Shown: positions 1 to 9,173 of the stretch, in pieces | Layout: the number at the start of each line of letters is the position of its first letter | Position numbering within the stretch: the stretch's first letter is position 1 | NCBI RefSeq assembly: GCF_900091595.1 | Contig: NZ_FMCW01000011.1 | Location: 1-64,000, forward strand | DNA: 64,000 nt | Direction: 5' to 3' | Source of the DNA: Micromonospora haikouensis | GTDB taxonomy: Bacteria; Actinomycetota; Actinomycetes; Mycobacteriales; Micromonosporaceae | The notes under the pieces: generated by a model | The model's database searches: none | What the model was told of the DNA's origin: nothing | The model's input: the letters and a program-made list of their open reading frames with translations, nothing else | Made by a program: the position numbers and the translations under genes

Positions 1-686
1 CGGAGAACATGCCGTGGTACGAGGGGCCGTCGTTGCTGCACCATCTGGAGCGGGTGCACATCGCCTCGGACCGGAACCTGCAGGACGTGCGGTTCCCGGT
101 GCAGTACGTGATCCGGCCGCAGTCGACCACGGTGACGGACTACCGGGGGTATGCCGGTCAGGTCGCCTCGGGGGTGTTGAAGGCCGGTGACGAGGTGATG
201 GTGCTGCCGTCGGGGTTCACCTCGCGCATCGCGGCAGTGGAGACCGCCGACGGGCCGGTCGAGGAGGCGTTCCCCCCGATGTCGGTCACCGTCCGCCTCG
301 AAGACGAGATCGACATCTCCCGCGGAGACATGATCTGCCGCCCCCACAACGCCCCCACGGTCGCGCAGGACATCGAGGCGATGGTCTGCTGGATGGACGA
401 GACCCGCCCCCTGACCGTCGGCGGCCGCTACGCCATCAAACACACCACCCGCTCCGCCCGGGCCATCGTGCGGGGCCTGCACTACCGCCTCGACATCAAC
501 TCCCTACACCGCGACGAAACCGCCACCGAGCTGAAGCTCAACGAGATCGGCCGGGTGCGGCTGCGCACGACGATTCCGCTGCTGGCGGACGAGTACCGCC
601 GCAACCGCACCACCGGCGGTTTCGTGATCATCGACGAGGCCACCAACCGCACCGTCGGCGCGGGCATGATCGTCGAGGCCGCCTGA
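1..686 (+). CDS. cysN: Sulfate adenylyltransferase subunit 1 (CysN), 3' part
   Basis: Large GTPase subunit of ATP sulfurylase, which with CysD activates sulfate to APS in the cytoplasm for assimilation. The window opens inside the gene; the frame is open from base 3, so about 228 C-terminal residues are visible and the N-terminal GTPase P-loop domain lies upstream. The first residues visible (ENMPWYEGPSLLHHLE) are the CysN segment that follows the GTPase domain. The rest is the two beta-barrel domains, ending in GAGMIVEA, a typical CysN C-terminus. An internal ATG at 9 is not a real start. It is convergent with galK, with a 54-bp palindromic repeat between them. CysD is expected just upstream of the window. 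A CysNC fusion is excluded because no APS-kinase domain follows. Confidence 0.95.
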   Translation, partial: ENMPWYEGPSLLHHLERVHIASDRNLQDVRFPVQYVIRPQSTTVTDYRGYAGQVASGVLKAGDEVMVLPSGFTSRIAAVETADGPVEEAFPPMSVTVRLEDEIDISRGDMICRPHNAPTVAQDIEAMVCWMDETRPLTVGGRYAIKHTTRSARAIVRGLHYRLDINSLHRDETATELKLNEIGRVRLRTTIPLLADEYRRNRTTGGFVIIDEATNRTVGAGMIVEAA

Positions 687-734
687 GCCTCTTCCCGGCC
701 CCCGCCGGTGCCCGGCGGACGCCCGCCCGGCGTT

Positions 735-788
735 GTTAACAGGGGCCCCTTGCTAGGCAGAATGCGTTAACAAGGGGCCCTTCCTTAC
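735..788 (-). repeat. Palindromic element, family 1 (copy A)
   Basis: 54-bp MITE-like unit. Read on the minus strand it begins GTAAGGAAGGGCCCCTTG, passes through GTTAACGC and ends with the imperfect inverted arm AAGGGGCCCCTGTTAAC. Three more copies lie at 18025, 53083 and 55426. The GTAAGG end supplies the TAA stop codon of galK (785-787). It has no coding capacity. It could also fold as a bidirectional terminator between the convergent cysN and galK. Confidence 0.85.
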
Positions 789-2023
789 AAGCGGTGGGCA
801 CCGGGGGCCGGGGTGGCCAGGTGGAAGCCGGGGGCGCGGAAGCCGCGCTCGGCGTACCGGGTCGTGACGGCGTCGGCCACCGCGTCGGCGCGGTCGGCGT
901 CGACCAGGGCGAGGACGCAGCCGCCGAAGCCGCCGCCGGTCATCCGGACCCCGTACGCCCCGGCGGCGAGGGCCGCCTCGACCGCCGTGTCGACCTCCGG
1001 CACGGTGATCTCGAAGTCGTCGCGCATCGACGCGTGGGAGGCGGTCAGCAGCGGCCCGATGTCGCGTACCCGGCCGGCGCGCAGCAGCGCCACGGCGTCG
1101 AGCACCCGCTGGTCCTCGGTGACGACGTGCCGGACGCGGCGGCGGGTCTCGTCGTCGTCGAGCCGGGCGAGGGCGTCGTCGAGGTCGGCGGCGGCCACGT
1201 CGCGCAGGGCGGGCACCCCGAGCAGCCCGGCGGCCTTCTCGCAGGCGGCGCGGCGGGAGGCGTACTCGCCGTCGGCGTGCCGGTGCGGGGCCCGGCTGTC
1301 GATCACCAGCACGGCCAGCCCGGCGGCGGCCAGGTCGAACGGGATGTGCTCGACGGCCTCGGTGCGGCAGTCGAGGAAGAGGGCGTGGCCGGCGCGGCAG
1401 CGGATCGCCGCGGACTGGTCCATGATCCCGGTGGGCGCGCCGACGTAGGCGTTCTCGGCCCGCTGGGCGAGCCGGGGCCGCCCCTCGGCCGGCAGGTCCA
1501 GCCCGCCGAGGTCGACGAGGGCGGCCAGCACGGCGGCCTCCAGCGCGGCCGACGACGACAGCCCGGAGCCGAGCGGCACGTCGGAGGCGACGGCCAGCCG
1601 CGCCCCGGGCACCCGGTGGCCGGCCTCGCGCAGCGCCCACACCACCCCGGCGACGTACGCGGCCCAGCCGGCGACCCGGCCGGGGGCGGCCACCTCGTCG
1701 CCGCCGAACCCGACCTGGTCGCCGGTGAGTTCCGACCAGACCGTCCAGCGGTCGCCGTCGTCGGGGGCGGCGGCGACGACGGTACGCAGCGGCAGCGCGA
1801 ACGGCAGCACGAAGCCGTCGTTGTAGTCGGTGTGCTCGCCGATCAGGTTGACCCGCCCGGGTGCCGCCCAGCGGCCGGCGGCGGGTGCGCCGTAGCGCTG
1901 GCGGAAGCCGGCGGCGGCCCGGTCGGCGACGTCCCCGGCCGGCGCGGGAGAGGCGACCTCCCCGGCCGGCGCGGGGGCGACGGCGTCGGCCGGCGGGGGC
2001 GAGGGGTGCGCGGGGTCGGTCAC
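785..2023 (-). CDS. galK: Galactokinase
   Basis: Phosphorylates galactose to galactose-1-phosphate in the Leloir pathway (GHMP kinase superfamily, cytoplasmic). The 412-aa product shows the galactokinase signature GRVNLIGEHTDYN near residue 57, the GHMP ATP-binding loop PLGSGLSSSAALE near residue 150, and the C-terminal GVRMTGGGFGG motif. The GTG start at 2021-2023 overlaps the galE stop as GTGA, so translation is coupled to galE. The first 30 residues are a low-complexity Ala/Pro extension built from a duplicated APAGEVAS/APAGDVAD unit. The stop codon lies inside a family-1 palindromic element, so the extreme C-terminus may have been set by that insertion. No galT is present beside it. Confidence 0.96.
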   Translation of the reverse strand: MTDPAHPSPPPADAVAPAPAGEVASPAPAGDVADRAAAGFRQRYGAPAAGRWAAPGRVNLIGEHTDYNDGFVLPFALPLRTVVAAAPDDGDRWTVWSELTGDQVGFGGDEVAAPGRVAGWAAYVAGVVWALREAGHRVPGARLAVASDVPLGSGLSSSAALEAAVLAALVDLGGLDLPAEGRPRLAQRAENAYVGAPTGIMDQSAAIRCRAGHALFLDCRTEAVEHIPFDLAAAGLAVLVIDSRAPHRHADGEYASRRAACEKAAGLLGVPALRDVAAADLDDALARLDDDETRRRVRHVVTEDQRVLDAVALLRAGRVRDIGPLLTASHASMRDDFEITVPEVDTAVEAALAAGAYGVRMTGGGFGGCVLALVDADRADAVADAVTTRYAERGFRAPGFHLATPAPGAHRL

Positions 2024-3003
2024 GGACGCTCCAGGATGTGCGTGCGGTAGAAGGCCCAGGCGTCGCCGACCATGTCGTGCAGGGTCGGCTTCTCGGGCGT
2101 CCAGCCCAGCTCCTCGCGGGCCAGGGCGGAGGAGGCGACCAGCTCGGCCGGGTCGCCCTCGCGGCGCGGGGCCACCTCGACCGGCAGCGGCCGGCCGGTG
2201 ACCTCGCGGACCACGTCGACGACCTGCCGGTTGGTGAACCCGGCGCCGTTGCCCAGGTTGTAGACGCGGTGCCGGCCGGGCACGGCGGCGGTGAGCGCCA
2301 GCAGGTGGGCGCGGGCCAGGTCCTCGACGTGGATGTAGTCGCGCACGCAGGTGCCGTCGACGGTGGGGTAGTCGTCGCCGAAGAGCTGCAGCTTCTCCCG
2401 CCGGCCGGCGGCGACGTCGAGGGCGATCGGGATGAGGTGGGTCTCCGGGTCGTGCCGCTCGCCGATGGCGACGTCGCCGCGCAGGTACGCCCCGGCGACG
2501 TTGAAGTAGCGCAGGGACACGGCGGCCAGGTCGTGCCCGATCGCCTCGGAGGTGAGCGCCATGTCCACGGCCAGCTTGGTGGCCCCGTACGTGTTGGTGG
2601 GGGCCTTGACGGCGGTCTCCGGGATGGGCAGCTCGGTCGGGTTGCCGTAGACGGCGGCGGTGGAGGAGAAGACCATCCGGGGGACCCGGGCGGCCCGGAC
2701 GGCGTCGATCAGGGCGAGCGAGCCGACGGTGTTGTTCTGCCAGTACAGCTCCGGGCGGATCATGGACTCGCCGGCGGCGATGAGGGCGGCGAAGTGCAGC
2801 ACCCCGTCGAAGCCCGCCTCGGGGGTGAGCACCCGGGCCGCCTCGTGGATGGGCGCGTCGACCCAGGTGGCGTCCGGGGCGAGCGCCTCGCGGTGCCCGG
2901 TGCGCAGGTCGTCGAGGACGACCACCTCGTGGCCGGCGTCGAGCAGCATCCGGGTCACCACGCTGCCGATGTAGCCGGCGCCGCCGGTGACGAGCAGTTT
3001 CAC
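2020..3003 (-). CDS. galE: UDP-glucose 4-epimerase
   Basis: Interconverts UDP-glucose and UDP-galactose, using bound NAD. The 327-aa extended short-chain dehydrogenase has the N-terminal Rossmann motif GGAGYIGS (residues 7-14), the catalytic Tyr/Lys pair in YGATK near residue 140, and the substrate-loop region RYFNVAGA. The GTG start at 3001-3003 is chosen because a ribosome-binding site (GGAGG, plus-strand 3012-3016) lies 8 nt upstream. It is the first gene of a galE-galK operon. galT, which usually completes the pathway, is absent from this locus. The upstream region carries two GTGA half-sites one helical turn apart. Confidence 0.96.
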   Translation of the reverse strand: MKLLVTGGAGYIGSVVTRMLLDAGHEVVVLDDLRTGHREALAPDATWVDAPIHEAARVLTPEAGFDGVLHFAALIAAGESMIRPELYWQNNTVGSLALIDAVRAARVPRMVFSSTAAVYGNPTELPIPETAVKAPTNTYGATKLAVDMALTSEAIGHDLAAVSLRYFNVAGAYLRGDVAIGERHDPETHLIPIALDVAAGRREKLQLFGDDYPTVDGTCVRDYIHVEDLARAHLLALTAAVPGRHRVYNLGNGAGFTNRQVVDVVREVTGRPLPVEVAPRREGDPAELVASSALAREELGWTPEKPTLHDMVGDAWAFYRTHILERP

Positions 3004-3102
3004 GTCGGGGTCCTCCTGCCTGGCCGCGCCTCGCCGCGGCCGTCCGCGCTCACCCTACGGCGGCCGGCTGTGGCCGCGCTCCGCGTCGTTGCACCGCCAT
3101 TC

Positions 3103-3120
3103 CATCACAATCTTTCACGA
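3103..3120 (-). promoter_or_regulatory. Possible operator upstream of galE
   Basis: On the minus strand, GTGAAAGATTGTGATGG holds two GTGA half-sites exactly 10 bp apart, in unusually AT-rich sequence about 100 bp upstream of galE. Direct repeats on one helix face resemble DeoR-type sugar-regulator sites. The assignment is inference only. Confidence 0.3.
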
Positions 3121-3181
3121 CTGAACAGATACGCACACCGTCACTCCGGGTGGACGACCTGTGCCGAACCGTTGCGGGCCC

Positions 3182-3187
3182 TACGAT
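3182..3187 (+). promoter_or_regulatory. -10 hexamer TACGAT, predicted leaderless start
   Basis: TACGAT lies 8 nt before the ATG of the CBS-domain gene, with no ribosome-binding site between. This is the spacing expected for a leaderless transcript. Confidence 0.45.
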
Positions 3188-3195
3188 GAGTTGTC

Positions 3196-4221
3196 ATGCG
3201 GGAAGCGGGTGGTCCCGGGCTCCGCCGGCGACCGGTGGGGCGGCTCCGACGCGAACCGGGCCCCCTGGCCCGTGCCGTCGCCCGGCTGGTGGTGCGGGCC
3301 GCCGACGGCGCGACCCGGCTGGTCACCGACCTGCTCGGGGCCAGCCCCGCCGCCGGCCGGGAGCGGATCAGCGAGGCCGAGCTGCGCGACCTGGTCGCCG
3401 CCAGCACCGTCCTCGACGCCGACGAGCGGCGGATCATCGACGAGGTGCTGGCCGCCGGGGCGAGCCTGGTCCGCGAGGTGATGATGCCCCGCACCGAGGT
3501 CGTGTTCCTGTCGGTCGGGATGACCGTCGCCGAGGCGGAGCGGCTGGTCCGGGCCGAGACGCACCGCCGGTACCCGGTCGTCGACGGCACCCACGACGAC
3601 GTGGTCGGCTTCGTGCACCTGCGCGACGTGCTGCTGCGCCCCGACCTCGACCCGGGCACCACCGTCGGCGAGCTGGCCCGGGAGGTCAAGCGGCTGCCCG
3701 GCAGCAAGCGGGTGCTGGCCGCGCTGACCGAGATGCGCCGCGAGGGCCACCACCTCGCGGTGGTGGTCGACGAGTACGGCGGCACCGCCGGCATCGTCAC
3801 CTGCGAGGACCTGATCGAGGAGCTGGTCGGCGAGATCCACGACGAGCACGACGGCGACCCGGAGCCGGAGCCGACCGGCCTGCCCACCGTGGTCGACGGC
3901 CGGCTCAACCTCGCCGACTTCGCCGAGCGCACCGGCGTGCGGCTGGCCGCCGGCCCCTACGAGACGGCCAGCGGGTACGTGATGGCCGCGCTGGGCCGGC
4001 TGCCGGTGGTGGGGGACGAGGTGCCGGTGGCCCCGCCGGCGGCGGACGGCGGGGACCGGGACCCGGACGACCCGCCCGGCGGGTGGCTGCTGCGGGTGCT
4101 CGCGCTGGAGGGCCGGCGGGTGTCCCGGCTCGCGGTCTCCGTGGTGCGCCTGCCCGAGCCGCGACGCGAGGTCACCGGCCCGCTGGCGGCGGCGGAGAGC
4201 CGACCCGCCGGCCCGTCATGA
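3196..4221 (+). CDS. CBS-domain protein, CorC/hemolysin-C-like, without membrane domain
   Basis: 341-aa cytoplasmic protein. A leader (residues 1-60) is followed by two CBS domains (about 70-215, with the typical VREVMMPRTEVV, HRRYPVVDG and VVVDEYGGTAGIVT segments). A C-terminal CorC/HlyC domain (about 230-320) contains the NLADFAERTG and DEVP elements. These modules normally follow an N-terminal DUF21/CNNM transmembrane domain in cation-transport proteins. Here only a short helix, resembling the end of DUF21, remains, as in free-standing CorC. CBS pairs usually sense adenosine nucleotides, so a role in Mg/Co efflux or stress is inferred from family. It may be monocistronic; trpS follows 32 bp later. 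Fold and domains are confident, function is not. Confidence 0.85.
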   Translation: MREAGGPGLRRRPVGRLRREPGPLARAVARLVVRAADGATRLVTDLLGASPAAGRERISEAELRDLVAASTVLDADERRIIDEVLAAGASLVREVMMPRTEVVFLSVGMTVAEAERLVRAETHRRYPVVDGTHDDVVGFVHLRDVLLRPDLDPGTTVGELAREVKRLPGSKRVLAALTEMRREGHHLAVVVDEYGGTAGIVTCEDLIEELVGEIHDEHDGDPEPEPTGLPTVVDGRLNLADFAERTGVRLAAGPYETASGYVMAALGRLPVVGDEVPVAPPAADGGDRDPDDPPGGWLLRVLALEGRRVSRLAVSVVRLPEPRREVTGPLAAAESRPAGPS

Positions 4222-4241
4222 CGTACGCCGGGGGTTGCTGA

Positions 4242-5279
<1,038 letters not shown>

Positions 5280-5301
5280 CCGCCCGGCGCGACGGGTACG
5301 G

Positions 5302-5892
5302 GTGGAGACGGGCGGGTCGGTGGCCGGAGGGGTGGCGCGGAGCGTGGATCGCAGGGACGGGGCGCCGCAGGCCGGCGACACCATCCAGATCGGGATCGCG
5401 GTGGACATCCCGGAGCCGTGGGGCGGCATGCTCACCCGGCGGCGGGTCGAGGCCGGCGACCCCCTCGTGGTGCCCGCGCACGTGACGCTGCTCGGGCCCA
5501 CCGAGATCCCGACGGCGGCGCTGCCGGCGGTCGAGCGGCACCTCGCCGGGGTGGCCGCCACGCACCTGCCGTTCACCCTGCACCTGCGGGGCACCGGCAC
5601 GTTCCGCCCGGTGACGCAGGTGGTGTTCGTGGCGGTGGCCGCCGGGATCAGCGAGTGCGAGCTGCTCGCCGCCGCCATCAACTCGGCCCCCGAGCTGCAC
5701 CGGGAGACCCGCTTCCCCTACCACCCGCACGTCACGGTGGCGCAGGACGTCGCGCCGGAGGCGCTGGACCGGGCGTACGAGGACCTGGCCGACTTCTCGG
5801 CGATGTTCGAGGTCGACTCGTTCACGCTCTTCTCGCACAGCGGTCAGACCCGGTGGCAGCCGCGCCGGGACTTCCTGCTCGGCGTGTCCTGA
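5302..5892 (+). CDS. 2'-5' RNA ligase family protein (2H phosphoesterase fold)
   Basis: Member of the 2H phosphoesterase superfamily, which acts on 2'-5' or cyclic phosphodiester linkages in RNA or nucleotides. The two catalytic HxT motifs are visible: AHVTLL (near residue 58) and PHVTVA (near residue 140). They are separated by the expected 80 or so residues, and the second is followed by an all-alpha/beta end. Length (up to 196 aa) fits the family. The start is uncertain: in-frame GTG codons occur at 5302, 5320, 5332 and 5344, none with well-spaced Shine-Dalgarno sequence, and the conserved fold starts only at DTIQIGIAVDIP. It lies 22 bp after trpS, probably in the same transcript. The true substrate is unknown. 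Confidence 0.85.
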   Translation: METGGSVAGGVARSVDRRDGAPQAGDTIQIGIAVDIPEPWGGMLTRRRVEAGDPLVVPAHVTLLGPTEIPTAALPAVERHLAGVAATHLPFTLHLRGTGTFRPVTQVVFVAVAAGISECELLAAAINSAPELHRETRFPYHPHVTVAQDVAPEALDRAYEDLADFSAMFEVDSFTLFSHSGQTRWQPRRDFLLGVS

Positions 5893-5940
5893 GCCGGCGA
5901 CGCTCTCCCGTGCGGGCGGCGGATCGGCGAGGATGACGGC

Positions 5941-6876
5941 GTGGAGGTCTTCGGGCGGATCGAGGCCGGCATCGACCGGCGGGTGAGCGCGGCGCGCCGC
6001 CGGTCGCGGACCTTCGACCATCTGTGGCGGGCCGGCAACCTCTACGCGGAGGTGCTCGGCGGGCGGCTGGCGGCGGCGATCGCCTACTACGGCTTCTTCG
6101 CGGTCTTCGCGCTGGCCCTGGTGGCGTACTCGATCTTCGGGGCGATCCTGGAGGACAACGACGAGGTCAGCGACGCGGCGGCCGGCTTCCTCAAGGAGAA
6201 CCTGCCCTTCCTCGACCCGGCGCAGATCGCGCAGAGCAGCAACACCGTCGGGGTGGTGGGCCTGGTCATCCTGGTCTTCACCGGGATCGGTTGGGTGGAG
6301 GCGATCCGCTCGTCGCAGCGGCTGATGTACGGGCTCAACCAGCAGCCCGGCAACCTGGTGGTGCGCCGGCTGGTCGACCTGGGCGTGCTGGTGGGGGTGT
6401 TCGTCCTGCTCGGCCTGTCGGTGGCCGCCGTGGATGCGTTGGAGTCGCTGCTGCGCTTCCTGCTGCGCAGCACCGGCTCGGTGGGGCTGACCGTGATCAG
6501 CGCCGTGCTCAGCGTGCTGGTCAACGCGGTGCTGGCCGCCGCCCTCCTGGTGGCGGTGCCCCGGCTGCGGATGAGCCGCCGCCGGCTGCGTCCGGTGGTG
6601 TTCGCCGTGGCGGTGGGCATCACCCTGCTGAACACGGTCGGGCGGTTCTACGTGGTGCGCACCGAGCGGAACCCGGCGTACACGGTGGTGGCGGGCGCGG
6701 TCGGCCTGCTGCTCTACCTCTACCTGCTCAACCAGCTCGTGCTGTTCGGCGCGGCGCTGGCCGCGACCAGCCCGTACGGCCGGGTGGTGGACCTGGCCGA
6801 GGGGGCGGCGCCGGCCGACCTCGACGCCGAGGCCGACGCCGACGCCGGCCCGGGCACGCCCGGCGGGGCGGGGTGA
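5941..6876 (+). CDS. YihY/BrkB-family integral membrane protein
   Basis: 311-aa polytopic membrane protein of the YihY/virulence-factor-BrkB family. Six hydrophobic segments are visible, roughly at residues 40-65, 100-120, 145-170, 180-205, 220-240 and 250-275. The first carries the family's AAIAYYGFFAVFALAL motif. Later come GWVEAIRSSQRLMYG and YLYLLNQLVLFGA, also typical. The C-terminal 30 residues are acidic and Ala/Asp-rich, and probably cytoplasmic. The start is GTG at 5941. It is the third gene after trpS on this strand, with a 48-bp gap. Biochemical function is unsettled for the family; the name BrkB reflects old serum-resistance work and should not be read as ribonuclease BN. Confidence 0.9.
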   Translation: MEVFGRIEAGIDRRVSAARRRSRTFDHLWRAGNLYAEVLGGRLAAAIAYYGFFAVFALALVAYSIFGAILEDNDEVSDAAAGFLKENLPFLDPAQIAQSSNTVGVVGLVILVFTGIGWVEAIRSSQRLMYGLNQQPGNLVVRRLVDLGVLVGVFVLLGLSVAAVDALESLLRFLLRSTGSVGLTVISAVLSVLVNAVLAAALLVAVPRLRMSRRRLRPVVFAVAVGITLLNTVGRFYVVRTERNPAYTVVAGAVGLLLYLYLLNQLVLFGAALAATSPYGRVVDLAEGAAPADLDAEADADAGPGTPGGAG

Positions 6877-6947
6877 CCCGCGCAACCGATCGGTCAATTC
6901 GGGTAAATGCCTCACACGTGAATGTGAGGACCGGCCATGATGAGCGC

Positions 6948-7382
6948 GTGGGCGCACTCGTGACGTTGGACCTGCCGGACGACTCGCCGATGCTCGGCCT
7001 GCCGTGGATCATCACGTTCGGCCCGCTCGACGACGCCGACGAGTGGGAGCCGGTGGTCTGCGGCCCCTACGAGCGCCCGCACGCGCTGGCCCTCGCCGAG
7101 TCGGTGGTGGCCGAGGAGCAGCTCATGGCCGTGGTGGAGCCCCTGGTGCCCGCCCTGTCGCCCGACGAGATCCGTGGCGAGATCGCCGCCGCCCGCATCG
7201 CCGCCTCCGACGAGGCGGCCCGGATCGAGGCGTCCGACCTCTACGGCGACTTCGACGACGTCATCGACGAGGAGCTGGAGGCGGCCGGGGAGCCGGCCGG
7301 GCCCCGCCCCGCGCCCGCCGAGGCCGAGCTGCGGGCCGGCTTCGCCCGCATCGCCAAGCTGCTCACCGAGAAGGGGAGCTGA
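6948..7382 (+). CDS. Conserved hypothetical acidic protein
   Basis: 144-aa soluble protein that I do not assign to a named family. The frame is open far upstream, but the reading there is only a shadow of the YihY gene. The GTG at 6948 gives MGALVTLDLPDDSP and is the first start outside that gene with sensible composition. The product is acidic, with an N-terminal beta-rich part (GLPWIITFGPLDDADEWEPVV) and a C-terminal helical part rich in Glu, Asp and Ala, ending near AGFARIAKLLTEKG. No signal peptide or membrane segment is visible. It shares the strand of the trpS group and precedes the convergent SMR gene. Two copies of CTGACCGTCGGCCC lie just after its stop. Confidence 0.6.
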   Translation: MGALVTLDLPDDSPMLGLPWIITFGPLDDADEWEPVVCGPYERPHALALAESVVAEEQLMAVVEPLVPALSPDEIRGEIAAARIAASDEAARIEASDLYGDFDDVIDEELEAAGEPAGPRPAPAEAELRAGFARIAKLLTEKGS

Positions 7383-7455
7383 CCGTCGGCCCCGCCGTGC
7401 CGGCCCGCCCGCCGAGCCGCTGACCGTCGGCCCGCCGGATCCGCCCGCCCGCCGC

Positions 7456-7776
7456 TCAGTGCGTCCCGCCCAGGTTGAGCACGACCACCCCGGCGATGAC
7501 GAGCGCCACGCCGACGACCTTCGTCACGCTGAGCGGCTCGCCGAGGAAGGCCGCCCCGACCGCGACGATCGCCGCCGTGCCCAGCCCGGACCACATCGCG
7601 TACGCGACGCCGACCGGGATCTCCCGCACCGCGAGCGAGAGCAGCCCGAACGCCGCCAGGTACGCCACCGCCAGCCCGAGCGTCGGCCACAGCCGGGTGA
7701 ACCCGTGCGTCGCCTTGAGCAGGCTCGTCCCGACCACCTCGGACGCGATCGCGAGCACCAGGAACAGATACGCCAT
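7456..7776 (-). CDS. SMR-family multidrug efflux protein
   Basis: 106-aa small multidrug resistance protein with four transmembrane helices and almost no loops, the standard SMR size. The membrane-embedded proton/drug-coupling glutamate is present at residue 13 in AIASEVVGTSLLK. Helix 3 carries the family's AYAMWSGLG motif. It acts as a dimer or multimer in the cytoplasmic membrane, exchanging lipophilic cations or guanidinium-type compounds for protons. QacE/EmrE-like and Gdx-like subtypes cannot be separated confidently by eye; the single gene without a paired partner favours a homo-oligomer. A -10-like CAGAAT lies 6 nt upstream of the ATG. It is convergent with the hypothetical at 6948. 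Confidence 0.93.
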   Translation of the reverse strand: MAYLFLVLAIASEVVGTSLLKATHGFTRLWPTLGLAVAYLAAFGLLSLAVREIPVGVAYAMWSGLGTAAIVAVGAAFLGEPLSVTKVVGVALVIAGVVVLNLGGTH

Positions 7777-7782
7777 GCGGCG

Positions 7783-7788
7783 ATTCTG
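7783..7788 (-). promoter_or_regulatory. -10 hexamer CAGAAT before the SMR gene
   Basis: Minus-strand CAGAAT lies 6 nt before the ATG, with no Shine-Dalgarno sequence between. This is the same arrangement seen at trpS and cdd. Confidence 0.45.
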
Positions 7789-7843
7789 CCCGCGCCGGTC
7801 GCGGGCGCGTCCCCGTTGGCCGGGGACGCGCCCGGGTTCCGGG

Positions 7844-8920
7844 TCAGCCCTGGTCGGGCAGCGCCGGGTAGTCGGTGTAGCCCTCGTGCCCGCCGCCGTA
7901 CGCGGTCGTGTAGTCGGGGCTGTTGAACGGACCGCCCTCGGCCAGCCGCCGGGGCAGGTCGGGGTTGGCGAGGAACAGCGCGCCGTACGAGACCAGGTCG
8001 GCGTCGCCGCGCTCGACCAGCTTCAGCGCCTCCGGCCCGGTCCAGGCCCCCGGGGTGTACGGGTTGAGCAGCAGCGCCCCGGCCCACCGCTCGCGCAGCA
8101 CGGGCGTGAACTCGGTGTCCGCCCCCTCGGCCACGTGCAGGTACGCCAGCCCGAGGGGGTTCAGCGCGTCGACCAGGGCCAGGTACGTCTCGCGGTGGTC
8201 GTCCTCGGCGATGTCGTTGTACGGGTTGGCCGGCGAGATCCGCAGCCCGACCCGGTCGGCGCCGATCGCCTCCGCCACGGCGGTGGCCACCTCGACGACG
8301 AGCCGGATGCGGCCGGTCGGGTCGCCGCCGTACCCGTCGTCGCGCCGGTTGGCGTTGGTGGAGAGGAACTGGTGAAGCAGGTAACCGTTCGCCCCGTGCA
8401 GCTCCACCCCGTCGAAGCCCGCGTCGACGGCGTTGCGGGCCGCCGCGACAAAGTCCGCGACGGTGGCCCGGACGCCCTCGGCGTCCAGCGGCTGCGGGGT
8501 CGGGAACTCCTGCGGGCCGGTGGGGGTGACGATCGTCCCGGCCGCCGGCACGGCGGACGCGCCGACCGGGGCCGAGCCGTGGGCGGTGTTGTCCGGGTGG
8601 GCGATCCGCCCGACGTGCATGAGCTGCGCGAAGATCACGCCGCCCCGCTCGTGCACCGCGTCGGTCACCCGCCGCCAGCCGGCGACCTGGTCGGCGGTGT
8701 GCAGGCCGGGGGTGTTCAGGTAGCCCTGGCCGACCGCCGAGGGCTGCACGCCTTCGGTGACGATCAGCCCGGCGCCGGCGCGCTGGGCGTAGTAGGTGGC
8801 CATCAGCTCCGTGGGGACGGCCCCTGGCCCGTCCGCCCGGCTGCGCGTCATGGGTGCCATGACCACCCGGTTGCGGAGGGTGTGGCGGCCGACGGTGAGG
8901 GCGTCGAATGCGGTGTCCAT
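7844..8920 (-). CDS. Alkene reductase (Old Yellow Enzyme family)
   Basis: FMN-dependent NAD(P)H:flavin oxidoreductase of the NemA/OYE type, which reduces activated C=C bonds, nitro-esters or similar electrophiles. The 358-aa TIM barrel begins at [11 protein letters not shown], followed by the family block [15 protein letters not shown]. This start at 8920 is preferred over the longer open frame, whose extra N-terminal 48 residues have no family match. The substrate-binding His/Asn pair is visible in [13 protein letters not shown] near residue 175, and the FMN phosphate-binding region near the C-terminus ([15 protein letters not shown]). No membrane segment. It is monocistronic, 67 bp upstream of the SMR gene on the same strand, so co-transcription is possible. 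The natural substrate is unknown. Confidence 0.93.
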   Translation of the reverse strand: MDTAFDALTVGRHTLRNRVVMAPMTRSRADGPGAVPTELMATYYAQRAGAGLIVTEGVQPSAVGQGYLNTPGLHTADQVAGWRRVTDAVHERGGVIFAQLMHVGRIAHPDNTAHGSAPVGASAVPAAGTIVTPTGPQEFPTPQPLDAEGVRATVADFVAAARNAVDAGFDGVELHGANGYLLHQFLSTNANRRDDGYGGDPTGRIRLVVEVATAVAEAIGADRVGLRISPANPYNDIAEDDHRETYLALVDALNPLGLAYLHVAEGADTEFTPVLRERWAGALLLNPYTPGAWTGPEALKLVERGDADLVSYGALFLANPDLPRRLAEGGPFNSPDYTTAYGGGHEGYTDYPALPDQG

Positions 8921-9040
8921 TGTCCCGGCTCCTGTCCCTGCGATTGGCGCTTCTGGATGCAGGAAGTCGCCCGGGGCCCTGAAACTTCCCGGGTGGACGG
9001 TGATCGGGGACACCCCGCGTGCCGTCCCGGACGGACGTCG

Positions 9041-9071
9041 GCGCCCCGTGGAGCGGAACTCCACGGGGCGC
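9041..9071 (-). terminator. Hairpin terminator after the alpha-glucosidase gene
   Basis: Perfect 13-bp stem (GCGCCCCGTGGAG with its complement) around a 5-nt loop, about 100 bp after the alpha-glucosidase stop and upstream of the Old Yellow Enzyme start. There is no U-tract, which is common for actinobacterial terminators. Confidence 0.65.
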
Positions 9072-9173
9072 CGGCGCCACCTTCACCCCCCACCACAAGG
9101 GGTCGGCTGCCCGGCCGCCCGTCGGCGCGGAGCACGACGGACGACCAGGGGTCCACTGCGGGCTGTACCCGGC

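Noticed and set aside
9..686. Full-length small GTP-binding-like gene starting at base 9
   Set aside because: The frame is open to the window edge and the sequence is the middle of CysN, so the ATG at 9 is internal.
794..2050. Long plus-strand frame opposite galK/galE
   Set aside because: Shadow of galK in GC-rich DNA: the translation is Gly/Val/Arg-rich repeats without any fold motif, and the minus-strand genes are unmistakable. The same reasoning removes the other long antisense frames, for example 26026-28470, 43271-46006 and 33590-35977.
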